From: Moesziomyces globuligerus
Taxonomy: Eukaryota; Basidiomycota; Ustilaginomycetes; Ustilaginales; Ustilaginaceae
Length of the DNA: 64,000 nucleotides
Reading direction: 5' to 3'
Assembly: GCA_030849465.1 (NCBI GenBank)
Contig: JARVLF010000017.1
Span: 496,001-560,000, forward strand
Every line of letters begins with the position of its first letter. Position 1 is the first letter of the stretch. The position numbers and the translations under genes were made by a program. Below are positions 1 through 8,594 of this stretch, piece by piece. The notes below the pieces were generated by a model that worked only from the letters and a program-made list of their open reading frames with translations, was not told the origin of the DNA and searched no databases.

Positions 1-119
1 CTGGAGAGCTGAAAGCTTGCATCACATCAACTGCTACCAGCCCCTTTCATCAACGATGCTGTCGAAGCTCCTTCGAATTCTGGCAATCGAGCTGAAAATG
101 GCACTGGGAAGGGCAGATC

Positions 120-1471
120 CTACTTTTGGTGAATGTTCTCCTCGCGGTTGCGGAATTCCTTGGCGTAGGTCATGAACGTATTAAGCGTACCCATCGGCAT
201 GTTGAACGCACGGATCGCCCACAGCGGGAGCGCCTTGGTGAAGCTCAGCACATACGCTGCCCGGGGGATGTACACCACTCTGCTCTGGTCGCCCTCGAAG
301 ATCTCGACGATCTTGCTCGCCGCTTCGGGGATCGTCAGCGTGGGCAGCAGGAACTGGTCCTTGGTGTCGATCATGCGTCCTTCGGTCATCTTGGACTCGA
401 TCTTGAGCGGACAGATGACCGAGCTGCGCACATTGTCCACCTTGTGGTACGCATGCAGCTCGGCAGACAGCGTCGAATGCAGCGACACAGTCGCCGCCTT
501 GGAGGCGTTGTACGCAGCGTTCGCGGGTAGCCTGATGCGCGAGAGGGGGGCAGCAAGCCAACGTCAGTATTCTCTCTGGTAGATGCGGAGCATGGAGACT
601 GTGAAAGGGAAACGTACTCGATGTAGGCGGCACCAGAGCCGATGATGAGAATATGACCTCCCCAGCCGTTCTTGGCTTGCTTGTAGGGGCGATCCTTGAC
701 ACCGCCGTCCGGGAGCATGTGCTCTCCGAAAGTCTTGAGCGTGGCCATGACGCCGTGGAAGTTGACCTCGGACACCTGTTTCGCCATCGCGTAGGGGAAC
801 TGCTCTTCCGTGTCGAGCAGGAACGAGTGCCTGGCCAAGCCAGCGCCGATCAGAAGCATGGTAGCGTATCCGAGCTTCTCCTCGACCTTCTTCCTCGCAT
901 TGATGAGCGACTTGATGTCCGTCACGTCAGTCTGGACGTAGAGAGTCTCCAGTCCATGCTCCGACCTCTCGGGCAGATCGAGGACGACCACCTTGGCGCC
1001 CTTCTTGCGAAGGAGCTTGCACACATGGCCGCAGATGCCGCGAGCGCCACCGGTAATGACAACCACGTGCTCGTTCCATCTAATCTGGCGACGGGCCTCC
1101 CGGTTGATCACGAAGCGATTTCCGATCGCATTGATCGTCTTGAGCAGTCGGACGATCAGGTACCAGCGTGCCAGACGGTTGCCCCGCTCGCTCCAGCCTG
1201 CCGCAAAGTCGGCAGTCAGCGCCGAGAGCTTTTCACTACGGCTGAGATCCTGCCTCTCGCGCGTGAACTTGAGTTTGCTGATGCCACCCAAGATCTTTAC
1301 GATCGACAGGATCGTAGCAACGGTCGAAAGAGCTGGTGAGTGGAAGAGAGGTCGGATGAGGCCGTTGATGATCACATCGATGGTGAACGCGTTCGGCTTG
1401 ACGCGGCGGTTGACCGCATTCTTGAGCGCCTCGTTCAGAGGTGCCCTTGGTGAAGGATTCGTGTTGGACAT
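120..1471 (-). CDS. Short-chain dehydrogenase/reductase, SDR16C/RDH-like, 421 aa, two exons
   Basis: NAD(P)-dependent oxidoreductase of the classical SDR fold. Exon 1 runs 1471 to 618 and exon 2 runs 531 to 120; the 86-bp intron has GTACGT at its donor and CAG at its acceptor, and splicing restores the active site. Visible motifs: cofactor loop TGGARGICG near residues 138-146 (one Cys where SDRs usually have Gly), catalytic Ser279 in GSGAAYIE, and YNASK with Tyr292 and Lys296, the usual 13 residues after the Ser. A hydrophobic stretch at about residues 30-60 before the fold suggests a membrane-anchored enzyme like the retinol/sterol/fatty-alcohol SDRs of ER and lipid droplets. The substrate cannot be read from sequence. 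ATG at 1471 was preferred; an in-frame ATG at 1597 would add 42 residues. It flanks the Mig1-like cluster on the left. Confidence 0.88.
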
Positions 1472-2434
1472 GGCGGGAGTTGCTAGCAAGATGCTCTGCC
1501 GACGACTGTTGCATAAGATGTGCAATGGCTTGGGATATGGAGGTGCGAGGGATGGAGTGTTGGCCGTGAACAACAGCGGAACTGTATTACCCCGCATCTT
1601 CGGAATGGCTCATGCGGGCAGGCGGTAACCTGGAGCGGTAACCGCCAGCGCCGTCCGAAGAAATGTGTTCCTTCCCATGCTTTCACGCTTCCTCATAAGA
1701 GTAAGGCTCACAAATCGCATACTTTCAAAATGTTACGCCGCCGGCGTCTTTAACTGGTGATGGCTCGCACTTCACCAGTAAGTCTTGGCTATCATCCGCC
1801 GTAGAGTCGAAGCTCGAGCAACGAAGCAAACGACGACAGACATTCGTGCATGACCACAAGCCTCCAAAAGGCCGGACCTGTATATGAATGGATGCGGGTC
1901 TGCACCTCGTTTCATGCTGCAACATTGACAGACTCTGTGTCCCTTCCTCGGTCATCGAGACAAGCCGCCCACGATCAGCGTTGGTGGCACCTCGAAACTA
2001 CTCACGAAAGCAGCACGTGATGACTGCGGACCATTTGCTCCTCGTTTCATTTAAGCGATGTCCATCAAACCCACGCAAAACAATGTGATACGTTGAGGAA
2101 AACCCCCACAGCCTAGAGGTAGCGAGCATGAGTACTGACAAGTACAGTATAGCAGGGTGCTCAGCAAAAAGATGAAGCGATACTCGCTTCCTTCTTTCTG
2201 CCCACTCTGAGCCCAGAGATGGAAGACAAAATCGGTGGGGACTCTCAATTTAAGTACGACGCTTCAACAAGAATGTGTGGGGTCAAGCGAGGTCTCAGTG
2301 GGATGGTCATTGGTCAGGAGAGGTCAAACAGCACTTGAAGTTGAGGGGGAGTCGAGCCCGGGCATAAATTCAAGCTCCAAGAGCACATCTTCCGCGCCCC
2401 AGGTCATCATACTTCGAACCTAGGTCGCAACACC
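1472..2434. other. Intergenic region, divergent promoter of the SDR gene and Mig1-like gene 1
   Basis: 963 bp with no convincing gene. It must hold the promoters of the leftward SDR gene and the rightward first effector-like gene. The only recognisable element is a weak TATA-like CATAAAT at 2363-2369, about 66 bp before the ATG at 2435. Short open frames here have no homology or signal peptide. Confidence 0.6.
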
Positions 2435-3089
2435 ATGACTGCGTTCAAATTTCAGCTGCTCGGACTCGCACTCATCCTCATCGCTCATGCTGGAGCCTTG
2501 ACCACTTCTTCCAGACTGAACGAGAAGCGCCGTGTCTGTCCGCCTTACACCAAGCTCCTGCCACGCTACGCCGAATACAGCAAGCACTGCGAAGCTGAAT
2601 CTGGCCCGACTGGCTCGGACCCCAAGTGGCCCTGCTTTACACTCTGGAGCAGGGACCTGAGCGGCGTCGTGGCCGATGCAGCAGATCCCAAGGCTGATCC
2701 TGACCAGATCCTGCTGATCAAGGACGGGTTCAAACAAGGTGCGTGGCCGGTATTTCTCTCCTGTCCAAATGGTACTTGATGCTAATCCTCCTCTCCCGGT
2801 ATCGTGCCCAACGCTTTGGACAGATTTCACTCTGCGAGACCCCAAGACGCCCTTCTCTCTGACTTGGGACAGCCAGGCTACGTTGATCTACAATGGTTAC
2901 AATCCGACCACAGGCTGCTACAAGATTCAGCTCACTCGCAATGCAGACACGACCTTGAGGATCTGGGTCTCGGACGAAACCAACAAGGAGCGCAACGTCG
3001 ACAATCTTCACTACACGTCTACTGAGCCCGTCGAGATTTGCACCAAATGGGCTCACATCCACGTCAAGTACGACGGAAACGAGTGGTAG
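2435..3089 (+). CDS. Mig1-like secreted protein 1 (candidate effector), 189 aa, two exons
   Basis: Predicted small secreted, charged protein. Exon 1 is 2435-2738 and exon 2 is 2824-3089; the 85-bp intron interrupts a codon in phase 1, as in the four paralogues to the right. The N-terminus is a clear signal peptide (hydrophobic run LLGLALILIAHAGA, cleavage about residue 20). Four cysteines match the family: KHC, PCF, GCY and ICTKW. It also has an extra early Cys (RRVCPP). Family blocks after the intron: FTLRDP, GCYKIQLT, RIWVSDE, HIHVK. The RDP motif and the extra N-terminal Cys place it with gene 2 rather than genes 3-5. Identification as Mig1-like rests on size, charge, secretion signal and locus context; Mig1 of U. 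maydis is induced only in planta. No enzymatic domain is recognisable. Confidence 0.85.
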
Positions 3090-3651
3090 TACCCGCTATG
3101 AGGACTCACTCGATCCTCGCAGACTCGTACTCGACTAGCGACCCCCTTTTCCGTTTCGTATCTCCTCATACTTTTCTTCTCAATATTACTGAATGACCAT
3201 TCGAAGGGTCCGACGCTCCATCTCGAGGCCTATCTCGAGCTCCAGTCAGCAGGCCTGTGCACTTTGCTGTGTTGGTATTGCGCGATGCCTGGCGATGGTT
3301 TGGGCGCTGGCGGTAGCACACGACAGACGGCAGACTTGTTGATACGAACGAGTGTGATTGATGATGGTGTTCTATCTACAGGATGTGTGTGCGTGTGCGG
3401 AGCGAGACTGAGTGAGCGAGCTAGTGAGGGAAGGGGTACGTGCGTGGTACCCCTAAGTCGGGTGTATTGTGTGCATGCACGCCTCCAGGGCGTGCATGGT
3501 GCGAGTGGGCGCGTGTGTATGCAGGTGCCGGCCCGAGCGAGCCGGATACCCACCAACATGCTGAAGCCGCGCTCTAAACGCGTCCTCGAGAAGGACTCTT
3601 GTCGTTTCTCTCGCATCGAAAGGAAGCTTCAATTACAGGTGATCTGGATTG
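3090..3651. other. Intergenic region between convergent Mig1-like genes 1 and 2
   Basis: 562 bp containing the 3' ends of two convergent genes. It has GTGTGTG-rich and GAGCGAG-rich patches (about 3385-3430) but no coding potential that I trust and no family-like fragment. Confidence 0.55.
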
Positions 3652-4304
3652 CTAATCCCACATGTCCCCGCCGTCATCGACGTTGATATGACCCCATTTG
3701 GTGCAGAACTTCTTCGAAGTGAGTTCGTGGTGGAGGGTATCAAGGTCCCTGCCATTTCCATCGTCGTCCGAAAACGAGCTTCGCCAGTTGCTCGAGGGTC
3801 CCCGGGTCAGGGTGATGTTGTAGCATCCGCTCGAGGGGTCGAAGCCCGAATAGATGAATCTGACATAGCCATCGTCGAGGTAGGTGATCATCACCGCATG
3901 TGAGGGGTCACGGATCGTGAACTCTAAAGGCAGAAACGACTCGGTTCAGCGATCAAGACCTGAAAGCGAGCCGGCATGCTGAGCTGCCAGTCAGGCTGAG
4001 ACTTACGGGAGTAGGCTTCATCTTTGATCACCATTTCCTTTGCTACGTCCACTGGCTGGTGAAAGGGATCCACATTGACCCACTGAAGGTCGCCTTTCGT
4101 ATGCGAAAAGCACGGATGCTTCTTGTCGCTTTTGTCGCCGCACAGCTTCTCGAACTCAGCCCTGTCAAAGGAGAGTACCGTTGCGTCGCAATTCTGTTCA
4201 GTCGCCCATCGGCGGGCGAGCTGACTGGTGCTGATGGCATCGGTGCTCGTCAGCATCAGAAGCAAGCCGGCGAAGAGTACGTTGAAAGTAAAGTGGCGGC
4301 TCAT
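3652..4304 (-). CDS. Mig1-like secreted protein 2 (candidate effector), 189 aa, two exons
   Basis: Exon 1 runs 4304 to 4007 and exon 2 runs 3923 to 3652; the 83-bp intron (GTAAGT...TTTAG) is in phase 1 at the family position. The signal peptide spans about residues 1-23 (hydrophobic core VLFAGLLLMLTST). Family cysteines appear in KLC, PCF, GCY and FCTKW; an extra early Cys (QNC) is shared in position with gene 1. Exon 2 begins FTIRDPS and carries DLDTLHH and HINVDD, a slightly degenerate form of the common HIHVK..DG end. Where paralogues have RIW[LV]SD this one has WRSSFSDDD, so it is the most diverged copy in that block. A TATAAA at 4398-4403 on this strand lies 94-99 bp upstream of the ATG. 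It shares a 947-bp divergent promoter region with gene 3. Confidence 0.85.
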
Positions 4305-4397
4305 TCTGGCGTGGGAAGTTGTTGTCAGAAAAAATCGGGAGAGGAGACGGATGAGAGACAGGGCATCAGAACGTGAAGTGCTTCTTGCAGAGCCTGA

Positions 4398-4403
4398 TTT
4401 ATA
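4398..4403 (-). promoter_or_regulatory. TATA box of Mig1-like gene 2
   Basis: TATAAA on the minus strand, 94-99 bp upstream of the ATG at 4304. The spacing suits a core promoter with a short leader. No transcript data are available. Confidence 0.55.
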
Positions 4404-5045
4404 ATGTCGAGGTCAGCTTCAAGATGTAAGAGCAGCATCGGCAAGACTTAGTTACGTCTCGGCTTTCAAAAACCCTGCGTCCCTCAGTGGCGACACAAAG
4501 AAGGGCGGGACCGACCCACTTTAGCCGGCACAAGCATGGCTTAGAGGCCAGATCAAGGTGCTTTCACGGCAGGCTTTCCAGTCTGACGCTTTAAGACGAC
4601 TCAGATGAAGTGCATCGTCATTAAGTCCACGTCGTGACCCGAACCTGGACGTACCGGAACACAAGCAGGCCCCCATGCAGAGCGGCGATTCGAATTTTGG
4701 CGACGTCGAGCGACGAGATGAAAACGTCCCTTTCTCTTTTTTGCAGGACACAGGGAGGGAGTGCTTTTGTCTCTGGATTAGGGGCCGAAGGAGCGTCACC
4801 CCTGGCCGTGGAGCTATCTTTTTTGGAAAGTGCCCACCGTGCAGAGCGAGGTGAGAATCACATGATCGCCCCACAGGACACGATATAAAGGGGCGATTCT
4901 ACTGTGATGTGCACCACGACAGCTGAGGCGAACCCTTTCGCAGGCTGTCCCGCTGGATGCGGCGTGTGCTTGAAACGAAGCACCCGAGGTGGGTTCATGA
5001 CGAGGCTGCCCGCCGCTATCTCATACGAGGTCGATTGCACGACAA

Positions 5046-5083
5046 TCTGGTGGGGCACGCGACAATTAGGTGGCCCCACCAGA
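5046..5083. promoter_or_regulatory. Perfect 11-bp inverted repeat upstream of Mig1-like gene 3
   Basis: TCTGGTGGGGC at 5046-5056 and its exact reverse complement GCCCCACCAGA at 5073-5083, separated by 16 bp, 169-206 bp upstream of the gene 3 ATG. The arms contain GTGGGGC, the core also repeated upstream of gene 5. Spacing suits a dimeric or paired regulator site; the function is inferred. Confidence 0.5.
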
Positions 5084-5251
5084 AAGTAAATGGAGCGACG
5101 ACAATGAAGGGCACGATGTCAGCGATGCATGAGTCGACGAGGTGCTGTGACAATAGAAGAGCTGTTACAATTTATACTTGACCCCTGATCCTCTTTCTTC
5201 TCCCCTCAGCGCCGAGCTCACACACTGCTTGCAGACCGTCTTTTTTTCAGC

Positions 5252-5867
5252 ATGTTATCCAAGCGCAACTTTCTCGTCCTCGCCCTATTCTCCACGATCG
5301 CCTCGGTGTGTGCGCGCTCGAAGAAGCCCGATCGAACGGTTGTGCAGATCCACAATGCTGAGTACGAGAAGTACTGCGGTGCTGCGAGCGATAAGAAGCA
5401 TCCGTGCTTCACGCTCTGGAGCGGAGACATGACTGACGTGCACATGGAGGTGTTTGTCAACGGTACCCAACTTCCGGTCAAAGACGTCGTGCTCGTCAAG
5501 GATGACAAGATGCTGGGTAAGCATAGCGTGATCGCTCCGCGGAGCTCTGGAATCTTCGAGCTGATCATGCTTTTGCTCTTCTCGTCCTCGCTGCGTAGAT
5601 TTCACGGTTCGACCGCCGTTCGATTCCTTCGAGGTCAACTTCCTTTCAGGCGATCAGAGCAAGCTCCGCTGCGCGCGTCACCAGCCGAAGGACGGAGATC
5701 GATGCTTCGACCTCACCCTCGACCAACACTCGGATGCATGGAGGATCTGGCTCTCCGACGACGTTGGCGACGACAGAGACCTCGACACTCTGCATTACCC
5801 CGTCGTCACCAAAACGTTCTGTGACAACAAGTGGTTCCATGTCCACGTCAAGAAGGATGGTCTTTGA
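5252..5867 (+). CDS. Mig1-like secreted protein 3 (candidate effector), 177 aa, two exons
   Basis: Exon 1 is 5252-5516 and exon 2 is 5599-5867; the 82-bp intron (GTAAGC...GTAG) is in phase 1. The signal peptide is short and clean (FLVLALFSTIASVCA, cleavage about residue 21). Family features: NAEYEKYC, KKHPCFTLWSGD, VVLVKD before the intron; FTVRPPFD, RCFDLTL, WRIWLSDD, DLDTLHY, FCDNKWFHVHVKKDG after it. Besides the four family cysteines it has one more in exon 2 (LRCARH), which could allow a further disulfide. It is closest to gene 4: YCGAAS, HPCF and FCDNKW are shared. It lies opposite gene 4 with only 258 bp between the convergent 3' ends, fitting recent local duplication with inversion. 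Confidence 0.88.
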
Positions 5868-6125
5868 CCTCCGAGCTTCAAAGCTTCGCTCAGCGGTTGT
5901 GTTCGACGCAGTTCGTGCTAGGCCACAGTCTTCTTCAAGCTCCCTAACCTCTCGTTCTTCAATCTCAGATCTTGACCCGTCTCATACTCAGTAGTAAGAT
6001 GTAGATTCACCAACTTGCGTCTTGCGACAAGCTGCCAGGATTCGGACAACGTCATGAGAGGCGACAGCACCAACAGTGGCTCGTAAGAGATTGTCAAGCG
6101 TCAAGGGCGGATGAGGCATTGACGA

Positions 6126-6765
6126 TCACCTGCCATCCCTCTTGACATGAATATGGATCCACTTGTTGTCGCAGAACGTCTTGGCTGTGGACGTGTAGTG
6201 GAGCGTATCGAGGTCTCTGTCGTTGCCGGTTTCGTCCGAGACCCAGATCCTCCACTTTGTGTCGGCGCTGCCGAAGAGAGTGAGTTCGAAGCATCCGGGG
6301 CTCGTCTGGTGGCTGTTGTAGCGGAGCCTTGAGCCATCGGTTCCACGGAAGTGGATCTCGAAATAGTCGAATGGTGGCCGGATCGTGAAGTCTGCAATGT
6401 GGCATCATGGAACGAGCGATAAAGTGCCATCGTGTCAGGAGAAAAATAATGAAGGAGGCGAAGAGGACGATGAAGACCGACTTACCCAGCATGTTGGCGT
6501 CCTTGACGAGAACGACGTCCTTGACGTCAAGCGAGGCGGTGGCATCGCTGGAGACGGACATGGCGACATCCTTCATGCTTCCACTCCAGAAGGTGAAGCA
6601 CGGATGCTTGTCTTTGCTCGCAGCACCACAGTACTGCTCGTACTCGGCGTTGTGGACCGTGAGAGGCGTCGCGTTGGGTTCGTCCGCTCGAGCGCACTGC
6701 ACGGCGAGCGTGAAGAACAGCGCGAGCCCAAGGAAGCTGCGCGTCAAGTTGCGTGTGAAGGTCAT
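6126..6765 (-). CDS. Mig1-like secreted protein 4 (candidate effector), 181 aa, two exons
   Basis: Exon 1 runs 6765 to 6486 and exon 2 runs 6391 to 6126; the 94-bp intron is in phase 1 at the same site as its paralogues. The ATG at 6765 directly precedes a good signal peptide (SFLGLALFFTLAVQCARA, cleavage about residue 27); in-frame ATGs further upstream would bury it. Conserved blocks: HNAEYEQYC, HPCFTFWSG, DVVLVKD, FTIRPPFD, GCFELTL, KWRIWVSDE, RDLDTLHYTS, FCDNKWIHIHVKRDG. It has exactly the four family cysteines in the mature protein, so it is a good representative of the minimal family pattern. A TATA-like TACATAAG lies about 100 bp upstream near 6862-6869, and a GTGGGACC...TGTGGG element lies at 6984-6999. 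Confidence 0.88.
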
Positions 6766-7426
6766 GCTGTAAATCATGCAAGCGTCGCGACGGAGCTGGT
6801 TTGTGCAATGAGGGAGTGGAAGGATATGGGAACGGAGCGTACACGGGTCCAACACCGTCTTCTTATGTACGTGTTTCTCAGCACGACCAGACGAAGTGGA
6901 CGAAAGGTATCATAGCAAACGTAAGCCCCATCTCATCCCATAAGCACGCGAAGCGGAGGTCCCTTCGTTGCCAGTTCCTTTGGGTGGGACCCGTGTGGGC
7001 TTGCCCTGCATTGCGTTTGGCGTCCTTTGGCATCGACCTGCATGCACCGCCCTGCAGTTCTCAGATGACCATACACCCCGCGGAGACTGCCGGCTCGCCA
7101 CCAGAGCTTGTGCGTTCAGTTGAAAGCAACGAGCTCAGATTCCCTCGAGTCCGCTTCATGGATGGCGTCTCTGACACCTCATCTGCAAGCAAGAGTCGGA
7201 CGTCCCGCATTCGTTCACGCGAGCGAGTTCTTATTAGAAGAAAGCTCGAGTCAAGGCGCGACGCGATGGGCGTAGGATGGTGGTGGCAGATGGTCGCGAG
7301 CTACGAGATGCCGGCTTGACAGTAGCGCCTCCACAGAAGCTCAGAGGTGCATTCGAAGAGAGATACCGGTAAGACCTGCCACCGGTCTTGCCTTGGCAAT
7401 GTAAGGGGGAAGGGGTTTTTTGGCGC
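6766..7426. other. Intergenic region upstream of Mig1-like gene 4
   Basis: 661 bp between the start of gene 4 and the 3' end of gene 5. It holds the TATA-like box near 6865 and the GTGGGACCCGTGTGGG element. No coding sequence was recognised. Confidence 0.55.
6984..6999. promoter_or_regulatory. GTGGGACC-type element upstream of Mig1-like gene 4
   Basis: GTGGGACCCGTGTGGG, about 220-235 bp upstream of the gene 4 ATG. It matches the duplicated element upstream of gene 5 except for CG in place of A in the middle. A conserved regulatory role is inferred from recurrence within one gene family. Confidence 0.4.
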
Positions 7427-8037
7427 TCACTTGCCGTCGCGGGCGACATGGATGTAGAACCACTTTTTGCCGCAGAAGGTGGCTCCGTCGGAAGCGTAGT
7501 TGAGCGTGTCGAGATCCTTCTGGCCGTCGTTGTCGTCTGCGAGCCAGATCCTCCATTTCTGGTCAGGTTCGGCGTCGAGGGTGATCTTGAAGCAACCCGG
7601 ATCGGCTTTGGCGAAGCGGAGCCTGCAGCCGCTGGTGCCGCGGAAGGTGAGATCAAAGGCATCAAACGGCGGTCGAATCGTAAAATCTGGTCTCACAACA
7701 AGGCCAAGCCCCATCAGATCGCTAGTTCAGTTCAGAGTCTAGAGGTCGGTCGAGGTTTGGACCTACCGTTCATGCGGGCATTTTTGACGAGAACGTCGTT
7801 ATGGGCCGAGAGTCGTCGGGCGCCACGGTTCGCCACGATCGCAACGTTCTTTAGGTCGCCACTCGAGAGAGTGAAGCAGGGATACTCGAGCTCGGTCTCA
7901 AAGCCACAGTATCGCTCGAACTCGGCGGCGTGGACTGCGAGGGGCGTCTGATTCGGATCCCGAGCCTCTGTGCCGACGCACAGCGTGGCCAGTGTAGAGA
8001 GAACCGAGAGACCGAGAAAGTCGCGCGCGAACAGCAT
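7427..8037 (-). CDS. Mig1-like secreted protein 5 (candidate effector), 176 aa, two exons
   Basis: Exon 1 runs 8037 to 7767 and exon 2 runs 7686 to 7427; the 80-bp intron (GTAGGT...CCAG) is in phase 1. The ATG at 8037 gives a signal peptide (FLGLSVLSTLATLCVG, cleavage about residue 24); upstream in-frame codons add a non-signal extension and were not used. Family blocks: HAAEFERYC, YPCFTLSSGD, DVLVKN, FTIRPPFD, GCFKITL, KWRIWLADD, KDLDTLNY, FCGKKWFYIHVARDG. An additional Cys (SGCRLR) sits where gene 3 also has one (LRCARH), so a third cysteine pair may exist in part of the family. Downstream of the FAD oxidoreductase, and the right-hand member of the cluster. Two copies of TGTGGG(G/A)CCATGTGGG lie 186-243 bp upstream. 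Confidence 0.87.
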
Positions 8038-8594
8038 GATGATACAGTGCGCAATCGAAGCAATGAAAAGGAGGACCTGAAGAGAAACCGGATCTAAGGT
8101 CCTTTTTATCAGAGAGGCTGACTGGGTCAGAGTGGTCTGGGCAAAGCGGTCTACCGAAACGTCGGAGCAGAAGAGCTTGCTGGTTGCAATCGTGCTCGTC
8201 GTCGCCACTCGTTCAGCTTCAGTGTGGGGCCATGTGGGTCGGACGAGCCGCTCGGCGCTGCGGCTGTGGGACCATGTGGGCGGTTACGTGTGGCATTGTT
8301 TCATCTCGACGAACCTTGGCGTCCATACATTCCTTAGAGTTGTACGGTGCTCGAAGGTGGGCTCGAGGGCTATTACCAGCCGTCAACACCTCGTCACGCG
8401 ATCCTCGGAGTCCAAGTACAGCCACGAGTCCTTGTCCCCAGCGTTCCTTTCGCTCAGCTTCATACACCTGCGTGTCAAGCCTGCGCCGTGAGCAGGCATG
8501 GGATGCCGTACGTCTGTTGACTTTGTCTCGATTCTGATGGTATGAGACGGAGCAGATGCCGCGACAAGCAGCATTGCTGGCGAAAGTTGAAGAT
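8038..8594. other. Intergenic region upstream of Mig1-like gene 5
   Basis: 557 bp between gene 5 and the FAD oxidoreductase. It contains a weak ATAAAAA on the minus strand at 8103-8109, 66-72 bp before the gene 5 ATG, and the duplicated TGTGGG(G/A)CCATGTGGG elements. No gene was seen. Confidence 0.55.
8223..8280. promoter_or_regulatory. Duplicated 16-bp element upstream of Mig1-like gene 5
   Basis: TGTGGGGCCATGTGGG at 8223-8238 and TGTGGGACCATGTGGG at 8265-8280, one mismatch apart, starts separated by 42 bp. Read on the gene's own strand they are CCCACATGG(C/T)CCCACA. CCA-containing motifs have been reported for in-planta-induced mig2 promoters in U. maydis (recalled, not checked), so a link to biotrophic induction is possible. 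Confidence 0.45.

Larger units (their letters stand above)
4305..5251. other. Divergent promoter region between Mig1-like genes 2 and 3
   Basis: 947 bp between oppositely transcribed paralogues. It holds TATAAA for gene 2 (4398-4403), a second TATAAAG at about 4884-4890, a weak TATA-like TTATACTT at 5172-5179 about 75 bp before gene 3, and the perfect 11-bp dyad at 5046-5083. A 60-codon Cys-containing frame at about 4907-5089 was rejected as a gene. Confidence 0.6.

Noticed and set aside
4907..5089. 60-codon Cys-containing frame with a TATAAAG just upstream
   Set aside because: The TATAAAG is only about 20 bp from the ATG, there is no signal peptide and no similarity to the cluster proteins; it overlaps the promoter dyad of gene 3.
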